From contig JAYKXP010000009.1 of NCBI GenBank assembly GCA_037176845.1, forward strand, positions 930,001 through 994,000: DNA of 64,000 nt. The letters run 5' to 3'. The notes below the pieces were generated by a model, which worked only from the letters and a program-made list of their open reading frames with translations, was not told where the DNA came from and did no database searches. This document shows, piece by piece, positions 21,374-31,588 of this stretch (its first letter is position 1; each line of letters starts with the position of its first letter). This DNA is from Paramarasmius palmivorus (taxonomy: Eukaryota; Basidiomycota; Agaricomycetes; Agaricales; Marasmiaceae). A program made the position numbers and the translations under genes.

Positions 21374-23612
21374 TTATTCGAGACTTCCTTTGATCAAATC
21401 TGCTGCGCGTTCTGCAGCAATATAGACCAAGGCTTGAGGGAGAGCTTCCGGTATCTGTGGCTACAAACACAAATATCAGCAGAACTTCGACGCGCGGGTA
21501 ATTTGGGGACTGACAAAAATGGATGCATCCACCACTCTTAACCCTTTCACGCCCTTCACCTTCAGCGTTGAATCGACCACACCCCCAGGACCCATCGAAG
21601 CCGAGGAGCATGGATGTCCAAATGTATTCGCATTTTCGCGAATGTAGTTGGCTTTTGCTTCGTCGGTTGTAGCGTTCACTATGCTACCGAATGGACCTTC
21701 AACAAGACCCTTGAATTGCGGCAGAGAGAAGAATTGTTGAGCCATTTCCATTGCTTCGACGTGGGCCTTGATATCAAATTCTGTGCTATAGAATGCATAG
21801 TCGATGAGTGGCATCTGAAAGGGGTCGGACGACGCGAGTTTGAGAGATCCACCTATCGATTAGAAGTGAGAAAAAAATGCGCCCGAATTGGGCGGGGACA
21901 TACGAGACGTTGGGCTGACAATGGAGGTGAGAACACTAATAAAGTTCCCTGTTGGGGGTGGTTGTCCTGCAGTAAATCCATTCTGGGTACACTCGAGTTA
22001 ACAATCGCATGGTGCACGAAACTATCACTCAGGCTCACCAAGATACCCAAAAAGATGTTACCACTCTTAGGTCCCGAAGATGGATCTTTGAAACCATCTG
22101 GCAGCTTCCACAATCCAGCCATCGCTCCACCAGCAACACTTGCAAGAAGGCCTGTCTTGTTCGTCTGCCATTGTACCAATAGTTCGTCGTCTTGAAGACT
22201 TGGGTTCCGTAAAACATCGTCAATCGTATCGTTTGCGTTTACGGTATAGCCAACCGTTACCGTCGCATGCTCGGTGAGATTTGCACCAACAGCGGGAGAG
22301 TCGAGTACTAAAGGGATACCGAGGGCCTTCAAATCTTCCTTGGGCCCAATACCAGAAAGGAGCAGAAGTTGCGGAGTGTTCAATGAACCTGCGCTAAGAA
22401 TAATCTCTTTTGTAGCAGTGACATTGACCCTTGTTCCTGCGCGATAATTAGCAAGCACGCCACCAAGACTAATCATAGATGAGAACCATTTGGATCCGAT
22501 GCCAATTGCACTACATCCATAAGCGATTCCGAGTAGTCAACTGGAGGCGACGACGACATGATCTTTACAGCTCTCGAATTAATGACAACATCGAGGTTAG
22601 GTCGATTGATTACAGGCTGGAGGTAGCCAGTGGCAGCGCTGTTTCGGATGCCTCCGCCAATTGCGAACTGTAACCAACCTTTGGCATGACGATTAGTAAA
22701 GCTCGCGCATCATTATTAAGCACTAGCGGATACTCACCTATCCCAATAGTATCTCCTGAATTGTTGTCCAAGTTATAGGCAAATTGGCCACTTGATTCCT
22801 TGGCGGTGTTCTCGATTGCAAAGTCCACCCCGATGGGCGAGGGCGTCAATGTGATATTAAGTGGACCGTCACCATGAGCAGAGGGATCTACTTCGCCAGT
22901 AATATCACGTCCTCCCTGGGGTGAAACCAATTTTGAAGTCTGGGAGTGTGATTGAGACGCAATAGCCAGCTAGAAGATGAAATAACTTACCTGCAAGTAA
23001 TATTTCTCGACTGAGTTCCACGACCAGCCATCGTCATTGGTCAATCGAGCATAGTTGTCCCAGACATCGTTAGAGCCTCGAGTCCATCCCATGAAGTCTA
23101 GAAATAGATGTTAGTAGACTGACTTAAAGAATACCCAAAGACACGAACTAAGAGTACTACTACCGCCCAGTGCAAAACCTCGTGATGCGCCTATTGTCCT
23201 ACCATTAGCACCAGACTGAGGCACAGTCGTGTAATTCCAATCCACAAGGGTGTTGAACTGTCTGGGCGCGAAAAAGGGTACTTGCGCGTTGAGAATGCCT
23301 TCATTACTGCGCATTGTTCAGTATCGAATAGAGAGCGCTGACAAAAAAGACATACTCAACACCTGCTTCGACAACCAACACCGTGTGTTTCCCATCCTCG
23401 GTAAGACGGTTTGCAAGAACACTCCCCGCGGTCCCACCTAGGTCAAAGGATTAGCCCCAATGGAAAGGTTCAACGAGTGTGCACGTACCACCAATGATGA
23501 TAAAATCATAAGAAGTGGTACTAAGCTCTGGAAGAGAGCGCAACAATTTCGCCGATATTGGCGACAGAGAAATCAGCGTAGAGGCTAGGATAGCCAGCGT
23601 AGAGGGAACCAT
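21374..23612 (-). CDS. Secreted GMC oxidoreductase, aryl-alcohol-oxidase-like, intact, 588 aa
   Basis: FAD-dependent alcohol oxidase or dehydrogenase; secreted fungal members oxidise aryl alcohols or sugars and make H2O2 for lignocellulose attack (family knowledge). Ten exons join in frame: 23489-23612, 23356-23437, 23149-23306, 22991-23097, 22738-22939, 22487-22678, 22039-22436, 21904-21982, 21515-21852 and 21374-21460. Seen: a signal peptide; the FAD Rossmann motif [19 protein letters not shown] followed by VLVVEAG; GGSSTLNFMGWTRG; the second GMC signature [20 protein letters not shown]; and near the C-terminus [15 protein letters not shown] (with the first active-site His) and [19 protein letters not shown]. 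In most GMC enzymes the second catalytic residue, His or Asn, follows the DASIFP block; here the matching position reads ALPQAL where many have HPQAL. What look like frame breaks near 22440-22490 and 22000 are short introns. Confidence 0.92.
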
Positions 23613-23699
23613 GTTGTTTTTGCTGGATAAGGAGCTACTACGTCGCCTACTTGCTTTTATAGCGTGCTCTTCGGGCCGCGAGGCAGAGCCATAATTCAT

Positions 23700-25700
23700 C
23701 GTGGATGATAAATATAGGCTGCCTCCAAAAGGCACCCTTGGTCGTTCTTCATTGCAGCACATGCTATTCCGTTGTATCCGTGCTACAAGTCAACAATCAC
23801 CAAGCATATTCAACCGAGAACCTCAAAGGCTGTAACGGTAGCTTGGACATCGGCGCAGTTCGGTGGCGGGAAAGGCACGAAAAACGGAGACGCAATAGCT
23901 TTGCGTCTTGAGTCATATTCAAGAGTTGGGTAATCCCGCGATTTGTATTGAGCTGGTATGCCTAATCCGTTATCAACAAGAAACACATATATAGCCGTGT
24001 ATAACGTACCCGCGCTGTTCGAAAACAGTCTAGATGAGGGGCTGGTACATGGCAGGCCTGGCACAGAATTTGAGCGCGTAAATAACAAATAATATTGTCG
24101 AATGAGATTTCGACGTACCGGCCACCAAACAAAAGTATACAACCCAGCGCTCCCACAAGTTTGGCTGTCGTCTATGGGAGATAGATCTGTACACTGCAGT
24201 GAAATATTTCATAGCAGTGAGGTGTCCCCCTTGACGAAGACTACTCGGATACAAGATTCAACTACCGCGCGAGAAGTATCGGCGTCCTGGTAAATGAATT
24301 GTCGCTTTACCGGAGAGCGTCAATGGCAGGCTAGCAGTGCGAGAGCGGGGCTTACCGCTTCTTCAGGTCAGGCCGGTTTGAAAGCCTGGTACTGAGCTCT
24401 GAGTTAGAAGCTTTCAGCGGATTGCAGCCCCATTGAGCTCAAATTCAGCCCTTGTAACCGAGAGAGCGCTCAGCCTCAGCTTGTTCTCGGGGTCCCGAAA
24501 TGTTTTGACTGAATACATGGGGATAAACCATTTCCTTGTTCGTGATGAATGTAATCCACAGAGAATTCCGAGCTAACACAGCTTCCAGTAATCGAGAAGT
24601 GCATCCCGCCACATGCAGTAGACAATAGTACCATTCGTAGGCGCGCTGGGCGAGAAAATCGGATGTCACTACTCGGTCGAATGATATATCCTCTCCTGGA
24701 ATGCCGACCTAGTGAGTCACTGAGCAGATGAAGAGGCACGAGAAACACTCACCATTGACTCCGACCTGCACAAAAGGTCTCTGTCATCTATCCTTACAAA
24801 GTCTGCTTGGAATTGCAATCCCACTCGCCAAGTGGCTTAGACGTGAGTTCCCGCTCGGATAACCTTTTGTGGGCTGTTTCCTAAAAAAATATGAGCGATT
24901 GTTTCAAAAATGTAAAATATGATAGCTACCTCGATGCGCTGGCCAAGGGTGCGTAAATATTGAGATGTAGAAGCCGGTAGCACTCATATCCTGTACTTCC
25001 TGATCTCGAGAAGAAAAGAGAATACTGGCGACAGCTGCTCAAGCTAGATCATCTCGTAGGCGTGTAACGTAAATTCATCGGGGGAGGAGAGACAACGTTC
25101 AAGGGGAAGGCCAGTGTCGTCGGGAAGTAAATGCGATCCTCAGAAAAGGGTTGTTGGAGCGGAAAGAAGGCTGGATCGGTTGACCTCGAGGTCCATTCAT
25201 TGAGATTGCGTACCGCGACCTTTCCGAGAGATTGCTTAGTGATGAAAAAAGGAAAACGACGCAGTATACACACCTTTGACAGCCGCAGTCTAAAGGCCTC
25301 TCTCCTTCGAGCCGGAGGCCGTGGGCATCTCTCAACCGTCCCAGCCGTTACTCGGTGAGTCGGTCGCTTTGCGGTTATCCTTCTACACAGCAGTCAGGAG
25401 CCTGTTCTTTTTGATCTTCTAGCCATTGGGTTCTGAGAATGTAGTTACACTAAACAAAGTACCGGAAAAATGAATGAAAAAACACACCAGCAATTCTAAT
25501 AGTCCCTCATGAAAACACTAGATAACCAAAAGCCCGTTGCAGATTAAATACAGTTGCCAGGAGACTGTGAAGCCGACAGTTCAGGGTCACAATTATGAGA
25601 AAGATGAGATCCGGAAAGCCAGAAACATTGCGAACCAGCTAGCGAAATTAGGACGAGGAGCTTTTCACGAGGCAAAAGAAAACAGTGACGCGTGATATGA
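23700..25700 (-). other. Coding-like minus-strand fragments, unidentified
   Basis: Two stretches look spliced and protein-like on the minus strand. At 23810-24142, LPCTSPSSRLFSNSA joins over a GTACGT...TTAG intron to GIPAQYKSRDYPTLEYDSRR and ends FEVLG-stop. At 24445-24700, VGIPGEDISFDRVVTSDFLA continues to ERSLGYKG-stop. I cannot name the family, find their starts or tell whether they belong to one gene. They may be remnants. Confidence 0.35.
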
Positions 25701-25706
25701 CGATGA

Positions 25707-25720
25707 CATCGTGGGAAACG
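25707..25720 (+). repeat. Dispersed repeat, shortened copy 2
   Basis: CATCGTGGGAAACG followed soon by GGTCATCGTG, as if the middle of the 21200 and 30028 copies were missing. It lies about 170 bp beyond the stop codon of the F-box gene at 25887. Confidence 0.45.
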
Positions 25721-25886
25721 CTGGTCATCGTGCCCGAACGGCACTTTCCGTGGATCCTTGCTAAATACCTTGCAAGTCGTATGACGAGAATTCTTTACCT
25801 TCTACATATCATTCACCTTCACACTGATATACCATCATGACATTACTATCCTTATCACAATCCACGGCCCTTCACCAATGTACTCT

Positions 25887-28188
25887 TCATTCTCCTCCGT
25901 AAAAGAAATCGGCTGGTATTGCAGGGTCTGCTATTCCATGTCTAGCATGTGCACCATTAGTGGCATATTTGGCACGACAAAATTGAAACTAAGGACCTAC
26001 CGTACTAGAAGATGCTGCAGGACTGTCTCCCTTGGGACTAGCTCGTCAATGTGCTCATGACAATGATTGCAACTCCATGCATCTTCGGTGAGAAGCCCGA
26101 AATACCCCGCAACTTTTCGGGCTTTTAGTTCATCATAACGACCGTGTGGAGGACTGCGAGCATGAGCCACCTAGTACCCAAGGAAATGTCAGTCTATGTT
26201 GTGTTCTACTCATCAATGTCAGCACACGCACCCATGATCGCCATGTACCTCGGAACAAACATTGCTCGCATTCGTACACCGAATTTATCTGGTCCATGTC
26301 ATCTACCGTCGCAGACCATGGAGCCAAACCTTCACAAGCAATACACAATGCTGCTGCATTCGATAGGTAGATATCCTCGAAGTTCTTCTTCGGAGCTTCC
26401 AATTCTCGTGGTTTCCAGTCGGTGCAAGAATCGCTGTGGAGATGGCGAATTGCGGCACTCATCCCACAGGAGACTCGTTTACACGGACGACATCGAATCT
26501 CGATAATCGCAAGATCCATGTTGAATAAATCATCAAGAATAAAGTCGGGGACCTCTTCGTTTGTTGGAGATCGTGCATCTTCGTTATATATACGAAAGTT
26601 ACGCCACCGGTCGGGGCCTGCACAGAAACTGTACCGTTCAAATAGTGACTTTCTTTGCTTTTTCGTCCAGCGTTCGATGTGGGTACAAAGATCGTTATCC
26701 ATGGCAATCTTGAAGTCCTCTTCGGTAATGTTGGTGTCCTGTGATACTTTGATGTGATATACGGGTTTGAGAAGACTGATGAGGTGAGTACTGGGAAATG
26801 TGCGCCACGTTGAACCAGGAACAGAGCGCTTGAAATCTAGATAGGCTCTAGACACCATAGCATTCCGAGCCTTCAACATGTCTTGTTGCCGAGAGAGAAT
26901 GCGACGATTAACGGTGTCAATAACTTGGTTCTTCATCATTGCCCAGGCTATAATCGAACAAATGGGATTCTCGCACCACTGGGTGATATGCAAAAACTCA
27001 CCGCGGTCTGTGAGCGGTGCCGCTCGTTTCACGCAAGGGAGTCGAAGGGCCTCCCAATAATCCCCATGACTGTATCCCAGATCAATAAGGCGACGCTTAA
27101 CACTGCAACCTAGTGAGATCTCGTTGGAATATAAAAATAGAGCACTTACGCCGCAAGCCGTTCAGTTCTGAGAGTCATATTCATCGAGGATCTTCGCTGA
27201 TCCTCTCTCTTGAGCCAATCCCAGATGGCCATCTGAACCTGGACAAGCCTCGGTGTAAGTCCAAGGTGAATTCATGACGGAAGGTTATATACCTCTCTGA
27301 CCCGTAACAGGAACTCCTTTCTTAGCTCAATGTACGTGTTTGTCTCATCAGGACTATTACAGCTCCGAAGTGCAGCTATCACTTTCTCGAGTTCCTGTCT
27401 GGGATAGAATTCCATTGCATTGTATGTAGGGGCACCTGGTAAGTAACTCAAATCCGTCAGAAATGATTGCTTTGAGCTGAGATAGACATACCTAGCATCT
27501 TAGGAACGAGTTCCAGTACCGAACAGTCTAGATCGGGGTAAGTAGACGCGATATCATCGCATTTGACTCCGCTACAGGAAAGTAGGTATAAGTGCGAATA
27601 ACACGACAGGGATATGTTTGAGTTACTCAGCGGCAACGCATGTCAAACAAATGCGTTTCTGAAGAATGACCGAACATCCGGCGTGGTATTCCCCGCAAAG
27701 CTAAAGGAAGCTAAGAATCGCTACTTAAAATCAAAGAGACCCACTTACTTCACACGTTGTCCCATCAAACCTGATTCTTGCCCACCGTGATTCGGAAATG
27801 CCTTCCATGGGTGCAGGCGCATCTTCATGGTGGACTTCCCGAGCGAATCGCCATACGAAATTTATTTTTGAATCCAGGAGCTTCGAGCGAATATGCGTGT
27901 TCACATCACTCAGGGATAGCAAGTCTTTCGGAGAAAGATAGCGGAAAATCTATGGGTCGGTGTCGAAACTGAGTCCTGAATGTAGCTGAGCAAAGGCTAC
28001 TCACCTCATAGCCAACGTCTTCCGGTAACTCCAGTAACCGGAAACCCTTTATACGGCGCGACTTGGTCGATTTAGGAACCTTTGATCGAGGGCGTCGATC
28101 CTTCGGTGCACTACTACGAGTTTCTATTGATTGTGTTCAATAGGAACTATACTTAGATAATATAAGCGTGCTTACTTTGTTTTGTCAT
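25887..28188 (-). CDS. F-box protein with several zinc-binding-like segments, family copy C
   Basis: Probably a substrate adaptor of an SCF-type ubiquitin ligase (inference from the F-box). The start at 28188 gives the 13-nt first exon (MTKQ). In order: a basic segment (RRPRSKVPKSTKSRR); the F-box (LELPEDVGYE, IFRYLSPKDLLSLSDVNTHI); HHEDAPAPMEGISESRW; a zinc knuckle (CE-LCGEYHAGC then QKRICLTC); GVKCDDIASTYPDLD; FYPRQELEKVIAALRS; a charged helix; KRAAPLTDR; then a 299-codon block with KNQVIDTVNRR, GSTWRTFPSTH, EEVPDFILDDLFNMD, CRPCKRVSCGMSAAIRHLH, WKPRELEAPKKNF, WSATVDDMDQ, YECEQCLFRGTWR and WSCNHCHEHIDELV. A final short exon ends DFFYGGE. No lesion was seen. The CxxC/H pairs recur at least four times, suggesting several small zinc modules after the F-box. 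Confidence 0.82.
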
Positions 28189-28888
28189 TAGCACTGGAAG
28201 GAGGGAGAGTCGATGGGTGCTTAAAGTCTGGTCAAGAGGATGGGAGACGTGAACAAAGAGCTCCAGTCTTTGTACTGGACGGCACGCGGTTACAGGCCGG
28301 CGACGCGAGGCATCGCTACCATAAATGGATATATGAAATCCGGTGGCTGTCCGGATCCTTCATAATAAAGCGTTCTCGACTTGCAAAGAACACAATAACG
28401 AGTTCAATGAACAAAAGAGGTATGGTCGATAAGACGAGGACAAAAACGGGATTCAGAATGTCATGGCGTTTAATTGGAATCTATGGGAAGGTATGCACTA
28501 AAGCTAGGATATGACATCAGTGATATGATTAAGGAACACACAAAAGCTGTCGCTAGAACAACCACTGGCAATTGGGAATTCAGGGAGATAAGGCCTGTAC
28601 AATGCGGAACAGGGAACACCTGTAGAGCGAATCATTGGCATATAGCACTTCAGGGGAGACATGTCATGTTGGAGAAACGCTGTTGATCATGTTCATCCTT
28701 GAGGTAGGATGCGCATGAGTCCCGGGTGAGAGTTTCGAATAATTTCTGCTCGACATTGCATCGGCTTGAGAGTAAGAACGGTGAAGTCGTGGTTCGAAGC
28801 TTATAAAACGGCACCAATATCTAAAATGAGTAAAAAAAAAAGAGTTTGTAGGGGTATTAGTGATAGATATCGTTACTCACTTCGAAGG

Positions 28889-29522
28889 TTAGCACACCAC
28901 AAGTACCCACGGAAATCTCATGTAAAGTGAGATCTGGAATCCTATATCCTCCAAGTCCCTACATTCCAGTCCCAGAATGGGGTTGAGCGGTATGGCGCAT
29001 GCTGCTGAAGCCAGGTCATCCTGTTGAGACGTTACGTAATCTGAGCCGGGGAGGAACTGCTGAGCAGGCTGTCCAGTGCAGTGTACAAGGGAATGTGTCC
29101 TGAGCGCCAGGTAGCAGGTGCTAGCTGCTGACAGTACACCAAGTGCCATTCCTCGCGAAGGTTCCCAAGTCGGATATCATCGTTCCATTTATTACTCTAG
29201 CGGTACCGCCGTACCAAAACAGAGCCTCGTCGTCTTTCCATATGGAATTGCCGTCCTTTGACATTATATCAACAGCGTTGGCATCGCCAGCTTCCGCAGG
29301 ACATGGGTAGCTAGGCTCTTCGAGGCCAGCAGCCAATAAAAAGTAGATTTGGCGCAACGACTTCGAGTATGCAAAGTCTGGTCGAACAAAGGGCCTGTAT
29401 TGGTCTTGTGGGAGGACGGATAACATGACGAGAGCTGGAGACGGTAGAGGACGGTAAACAATAAGAACGAATAGAGGAGAATCGGGACGTACCATCGCAT
29501 CTTGAAACTCTGATAAGCTCAT
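28889..29522 (-). CDS. Uncharacterised protein
   Basis: The start at 29522 gives MSLSEFQDAM. The frame runs through QDQYRPFVRPDFAYSKSLRQ, SYPCPAEAGDANAVDIMSKD, GNSIWKDDEALFWYGGTARV and FARNGTWC. After a short intron beginning near 29130 it continues QFLPGSDYVTSQQDDLASAA, GLECRDLEDIGF and ends FPWVLVVC-stop. The even cysteine spacing and NGT sequons would suit an extracytoplasmic protein, but no clean signal peptide is visible from this start. I do not recognise the family. A candidate GTACGT intron inside the first exon cannot be excluded. Confidence 0.5.
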
Positions 29523-30027
29523 AGTTTGTGTCTTATTCTGGCGACTATTTGGAGTTCTACAATCTAGCTTTGGTGAAAGGTACCAATGCAAACTGAACGA
29601 GGTACTCACCGCTCCCTTACAATTAAAACATCTTGTTCTCCTAACCAATCGCCTGCTCAGCCAGACTATCAAGTGACCGCGGTAAAAAAAAGTGCACCAT
29701 CCCGATGGGAGCCTCCCGAATATACGAGTGAACTGCGCGAGACTTCCATAAGTCCAAATGGGTAGATGAAAGACACAATAATTACCCGTATTCAACGTCG
29801 ATGATCCCAGTTGACCAACGATGGTGAATTGAGATAACAGTATGGCCTGGACGCGGCAGGTTATAATCCAACATGCCGTGGTACGAAGCTCGCAGAGACA
29901 GCCTGTGACCTTTATCGGAGATGAGTATCAGAGCTGTTTAGACATGTGGATTCGTAGGTTGAGAGGTAATGATGAGAACTGGCGAACACATTGTGGAGGG
30001 ATGAAAGCGGGCGAAAGAATAGTTGGC

Positions 30028-30085
30028 CATCGTGGGAAACGGTGAGCAAAGGGCTGTGGTCATCCGTCATGTGTGATGACGCGAC
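30028..30085 (+). repeat. Dispersed ~55-bp repeat, copy 3
   Basis: CATCGTGGGAAACG, then GGTCATCCGTCATG and TGATGACGCG. It is similar along its length to 21200-21255. It lies about 175 bp upstream of the BTB gene start at 30260. Confidence 0.55.
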
Positions 30086-30259
30086 CTGCAATCAAAATCA
30101 AACGTTCCGGCGCTTATTCCATATTTTCAAGTAAACCCCCATCGCGACACCCATTTCGCTCTCCACCAAACCATCTCAGCTCTTGAGCCCTGCTACAAAC
30201 AGAACTCGTCTCTATCTTGGAGGAAACGAAACCCCCACGAAAAGCTTATCTTTATTTCG

Positions 30260-31508
30260 ATGGCAAAACACGCGACTCCATCCTTGACTTGCCCTGGTGC
30301 GTATATCGAACCCAAAACGCGATACTTCTCAGTACTAATAACTCTACAATAGTAAATGGCTGTAAGATTCCCGTAGACGCCATTCTCGTTTCTGCCGAAG
30401 GCGTTCGCAGAGGCGCACACCTCACGCTCCTTCGGACTTTCGATCCCGAGCTCACAGTTATCAAACCTGAAGACCGTCGTCAACTCGCTGTTGCTAAACT
30501 TCCAGAAAGAAGCCATATTCTTGGTCTTCTCATGAAGTTATCCCATAACCGCCCACACACCAACCTATCTACTAGATCACCCGACACTATCTTCGAGCTT
30601 GTGGGAGCTGCCGAGAAGTACTGGGGTATTTCGATTGATTCGGATGGTCACAGGTCACAAGGGTCAAAATTTCCGAAATTTTTCGGACGGTCACAGGCCG
30701 CGGAGGGTCTGTCCGAATTGCCTCGGAATGTGACCTCCGAAAAGCGCCCAATTTTCGTCCAAATTTGGCAGGTTCTGGGCGCCAAATCCGAAAAATTTCG
30801 GCGGTCACAGACCGCCAGCGCCCCATCCGAACCTCGAAATCCGGATGGTGAGGTCACAGGTCACAGGCCGTCCGAATCAATCGAAATACCCCAGTATGGA
30901 AATAACTTCGCAGTACTAGAGGCATGCGAGGCTGCTATGGGGTATGTCACAGTGTTCAATGTCCTCCAGTGACGCCTCATTTCTTGTATAGTGAGCTCGC
31001 CAAAACCTCACCTGAGAACGCTGCTCGCGTCATGCTCTACAGGGCATCGCATGGCGACTATAAGTCGATAGATACACTAGCTCGCCGTACGATGGAAATT
31101 CCCTTATCCGACGTGTTCCGCCTTAGCAAAAGTTACTCTGAAGCGTATGGAACATATGTCAGTTATCCCATGTCGAAGTCTTGATTCACCTCACTAAACC
31201 AAGCATTCTTAGACGCTCTACCGCGAACACTGGCACGAATCGATGCGGTCGTATAACACAGTACAATATGCAGATTGAAGAAACAATCAGGCCAAAGATG
31301 TTATCCTGCAAATGTGTTGGGCGATATCTTCGTTGCTCAAGTTGTCGACGAGGAAGCTCCATCTATGGAATCGATCACAAATGCGAGTCGGGTAGCGGAA
31401 GAGGCTCTTGGGTTGCAAGAGAATACGTTCGAATGGTTCTACGGGGATTGTTACGAAGCATTGAGGAATATCATTGAAGGTCTACCAGTCTGGGAAGATT
31501 TTATTTGA
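30260..31508 (+). CDS. BTB/POZ-domain protein 1, with a MITE inserted in frame; 3' end disturbed
   Basis: Small fungal BTB protein, a likely dimerisation or adaptor module. The start at 30260 (MAKHATPSLTCP) is chosen because exon 1 (30260-30296) splices in phase to 30353 and aligns with the intact paralog at 59923-60965 (NGCKIPVDAILV here, DNCTIPVDILLE there). Exons 30353-30941, 30992-31157 and 31213 onward stay in phase. Seen: VRRGAHLTLLRTF, ILGLLMKLSHN, FELVGAAEKY, then the 276-bp insertion, then GNNFAVLEACEAAM, MLYRASHGDYKSIDTLARR and TLYREHWHESM. After SYNTVQYAD a TGA occurs at 31276-31278. The matching C-terminal part (EEAPSMESITNAS to LPVWEDFI, ending 31508) lies downstream in another frame, so a late frameshift or an unresolved intron truncates it. 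Confidence 0.8.
30621..30894. mobile_element. MITE with TA target-site duplication, inside a BTB coding exon
   Basis: 274 bp with terminal inverted repeats of 27 bp (one mismatch), beginning CTGGGGTATTTCGATTGATT, flanked by TA on both sides (30619-30620 and 30895-30896). The interior has repeated GGTCACAGGTCACA-like motifs in both orientations and can fold on itself. A TA duplication is typical of Tc1/mariner-related MITEs. Insertion plus duplication adds 276 bp, exactly 92 codons, and the BTB frame stays open throughout. The uninterrupted paralog at 60 kb reads AAEKYGNYPAL across the same site, confirming the insertion point within the Tyr codon. Confidence 0.93.
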
Positions 31509-31588
31509 AGCATCTCGTTTAGCTTTCGGTTACTGCAAATTCGTTTCATTCAGGCTGGATTCAACTGTAAAGTACCTACTCTATCTAC

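Noticed and set aside
21614..22195. 193-codon plus-strand ORF
   Set aside because: A shadow of the GMC exons on the opposite strand.
22430..22490. Apparent frameshift in the GMC oxidoreductase before [12 protein letters not shown]
   Set aside because: A GT-AG intron (donor GTTCTC at 22486, acceptor CAG before 22436) joins DPNG to TRVNVT in phase, and all ten exons sum to a whole number of codons.
21374..30085. A biosynthetic gene cluster around the GMC oxidase
   Set aside because: No synthase, P450, transferase or transporter nearby; the neighbours are F-box, BTB and unidentified fragments.
30217..30300. BTB gene start upstream with an uninterrupted first exon
   Set aside because: That frame begins at TTG. 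The ATG at 30260 plus a phase-1 intron matches the paralog's first exon and IPVD block.
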